Shown here in pieces: positions 6,300-7,574 of a stretch of DNA of 7,574 nucleotides. The stretch covers positions 1 through 7,574 of the forward strand of contig JAFABD010000007.1 in the NCBI GenBank assembly GCA_023426225.1, read 5' to 3'. The position numbers and the translations under genes were made by a program. Below the pieces are notes generated by a model. That model made no database searches. It was given only the letters and a program-made list of their open reading frames with translations, and was not told where the DNA came from. This stretch comes from Pseudomonadota bacterium (GTDB taxonomy: Bacteria; Pseudomonadota; Alphaproteobacteria; Sphingomonadales; Sphingomonadaceae). Within the stretch, counting starts at the first letter, position 1. Every line of letters begins with the position of its first letter.

Positions 6300-7574
6300 G
6301 CCTTGCTCTCCTTGCTCTTGCGTGCCGGCTTGGCCGGCACCGGCATCCCCAGCGCGTTGAACAGCGCCGCGCCCGCCTTGCCCTGGCCGCGAAAGGCGCG
6401 AACCAGTCCCTGTCGGGCCGCGACCTGGCGGTGCGCGTCGGCCACGTCCAGCGTGCACTGGTCGGCGTGGAAGTCGAAGACGCGCAGCGTCTCGCGTCCC
6501 AGTTCGTCGACGAAGCGCACGCGATCGACCGGCCCGGCATCGACGATGAACAGCGGATCGTCGATCTTCAGCCGCGCCGCCGCGTCGATGCGGCGGTAAA
6601 AGGGCTCGCTCGTCGCCGACCACAGCGCCGCCTTGAGATGGCTGAAATCCCCCCGCGCGTCCTCGCGCCGGCGGAACTGCACCGCCTGCACCGCGCCGAC
6701 CAGCAGATTGGCGGCGATCCGGGCCGCGTCCGCCATCTGCTCCGCCGCCAGCGTGATGCTGCCGGCCACGTCCGGCCCCATTCCGCCCGCGGGCCAGGCG
6801 GGCAGCACCGCCTCGACCCAGCCCCGCGCCTTCATATTGTCCATGTCATAACCAAAGGCGCGCACCGCGAACCGGCCGCCACCGCCCAGGAAATCGGCAT
6901 GGTCGTCGCGATAGCGCTGGACACACGCCGCCACGCGCCCGTCGCGCGCCATCACCAGCCCGGCCCAGTCCTTCCATCCCAGCCCGTCGGGCTGCGGATG
7001 GATCGGCAGCCACAGTTCCTTGCTCCGGTAATGCGGCGACAGCGGATGGATCCACAGCCCGGAGCCATAGTTCACCCCGAAATTGAGCGTCCGCCACGCC
7101 GGAACCATCACCGCATCGGTCTGGCCCGTCAGCCCGCACACCCCCTCGCCGTCGCGAAAGACCAGCCGGATCCGGCGCGGCATCCCGAACAGCGCCTGGA
7201 ACGGATGCGCGCGCTGCGGCGTGACCTCCGATCCCTTGTCGCGCGAAACCTGCGTCGGCGCGAGCCACGGCCAGATCCGCGCCGCCGTCGCGCGTCCTTC
7301 GTCGCTGTTCCAGTCGGCGGGCAACGAGCTCGTGCTGTCCGCCAGCAACAGGTTGGCATGGATCAGCGCCCATAACGGCGCCTCCAGCCCGGCATCGGCG
7401 CCCCCACCGTCGGCGCGCGGATCGACCAGCGTCGTCAGCGGCCCGCCGCCGCGCAGCGAGGTGCGGTGGCCCTGCCCGCCCGACGGCGCATAGCTTTGCA
7501 GCGTCAGCAGCGCGGCGGCGGCCGCCGCCCGGCCCATCGCGGCGATCCGGCCGCGTTTGACGAACAGGTCCTTG
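6296..7574 (-). CDS. casA: Cse1 (CasA/Cas8e), Cascade large subunit, 5' end outside the window
   Basis: Large subunit that recognises the PAM and recruits Cas3. The window shows 425 codons and the frame continues past 7574; by comparison with E. coli Cse1 (502 residues) roughly the first 125 residues are missing. The visible start, DLFVKRGRIAA, aligns with the E. coli L1 loop around Phe129-Val130-Asn131, here FVK. Next come APSGGQGHRTSLRGGGPLTTL (as APSGGQGHRTSLRG and GGPLTTL, encoded at about 7489-7427), the GLWIHPLSP segment and a four-helix-like C-terminal region ending in a Lys-rich tail. The ATG at 7537 is internal and not the true start. The cysteine pairs that bind zinc in E. coli (Cys140/143 and Cys250/253) are mostly absent: one Cys at 7136-7138 remains in a VCGLTG context. 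The gene ends with the ATGA overlap to cse2. The usual upstream neighbour, cas3, is not in view. Confidence 0.95.
   Translation of the reverse strand, partial: KDLFVKRGRIAAMGRAAAAAALLTLQSYAPSGGQGHRTSLRGGGPLTTLVDPRADGGGADAGLEAPLWALIHANLLLADSTSSLPADWNSDEGRATAARIWPWLAPTQVSRDKGSEVTPQRAHPFQALFGMPRRIRLVFRDGEGVCGLTGQTDAVMVPAWRTLNFGVNYGSGLWIHPLSPHYRSKELWLPIHPQPDGLGWKDWAGLVMARDGRVAACVQRYRDDHADFLGGGGRFAVRAFGYDMDNMKARGWVEAVLPAWPAGGMGPDVAGSITLAAEQMADAARIAANLLVGAVQAVQFRRREDARGDFSHLKAALWSATSEPFYRRIDAAARLKIDDPLFIVDAGPVDRVRFVDELGRETLRVFDFHADQCTLDVADAHRQVAARQGLVRAFRGQGKAGAALFNALGMPVPAKPARKSKESKA

Noticed and set aside
5720..7375. A 551-codon plus-strand open frame opposite cse2 and cse1
   Set aside because: Same reason: antisense shadow of conserved genes, with Arg/Ala/Pro-rich content and no family likeness.
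6296..7537. ATG at 7537 as the true start of cse1
   Set aside because: The frame stays open to the window edge and the upstream codons encode DLFVKRG, which aligns with the conserved L1 loop of Cse1, so the start lies outside the window.

Overview
The window holds most of a canonical type I-E (Cascade) CRISPR-Cas locus, followed at its left edge by a GNAT-family acetyltransferase gene. All genes read on the minus strand, so the biological order runs from right to left. The DNA is very GC-rich and the proteins are rich in Ala and Arg. This fits an alphaproteobacterium, perhaps of Sphingomonas type, but that placement rests on composition and general protein flavour only.

Layout in the direction of transcription: cse1/casA (7574 to 6296, its 5' end outside the window), cse2/casB (6299-5718), cas7e/casC (5721-4645), cas5e/casD (4648-3908), cas6e/casE (3911-3243), cas1 (3236-2298) and cas2 (2317-2024). 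A 66-base AT-richer leader follows (2023-1958). Then comes a CRISPR array of 25 good repeats plus one decayed terminal repeat, with 25 spacers (1957-402). A GNAT acetyltransferase reading frame (448-8) follows, and its first codons lie in the last spacer and the decayed terminal repeat. No cas3 is visible. In this family it usually lies upstream of cse1, which would be beyond the right edge.

The genes form one tightly packed operon. Four successive junctions use the same four-base ATGA overlap, cas1 follows cas6e after six bases, and cas2 overlaps the end of cas1. Cse1, Cse2, Cas7, Cas5 and Cas6e would form the crRNA-guided surveillance complex. Cas6e would cut the array transcript 3' of each repeat hairpin to leave an 8-nt 5' handle. 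Cas1-Cas2 would add new spacers at the leader end next to cas2. The active-site residues expected for Cas1 and Cas6e are present, so the module looks intact as far as it can be seen.

I did not find a new class of system here. The points that deserve a second look are: (i) the chimeric junction where the array's last repeat merges into a GNAT gene that seems to lack its N terminus; (ii) a Cse1 without the zinc-binding cysteines and PAM-contact residues of E. coli Cse1; (iii) a low-complexity acidic Thr/Asp tail on Cse2; (iv) one repeat whose PAM-derived last base differs from all the others; and (v) a possible IHF site in an unusually short leader.
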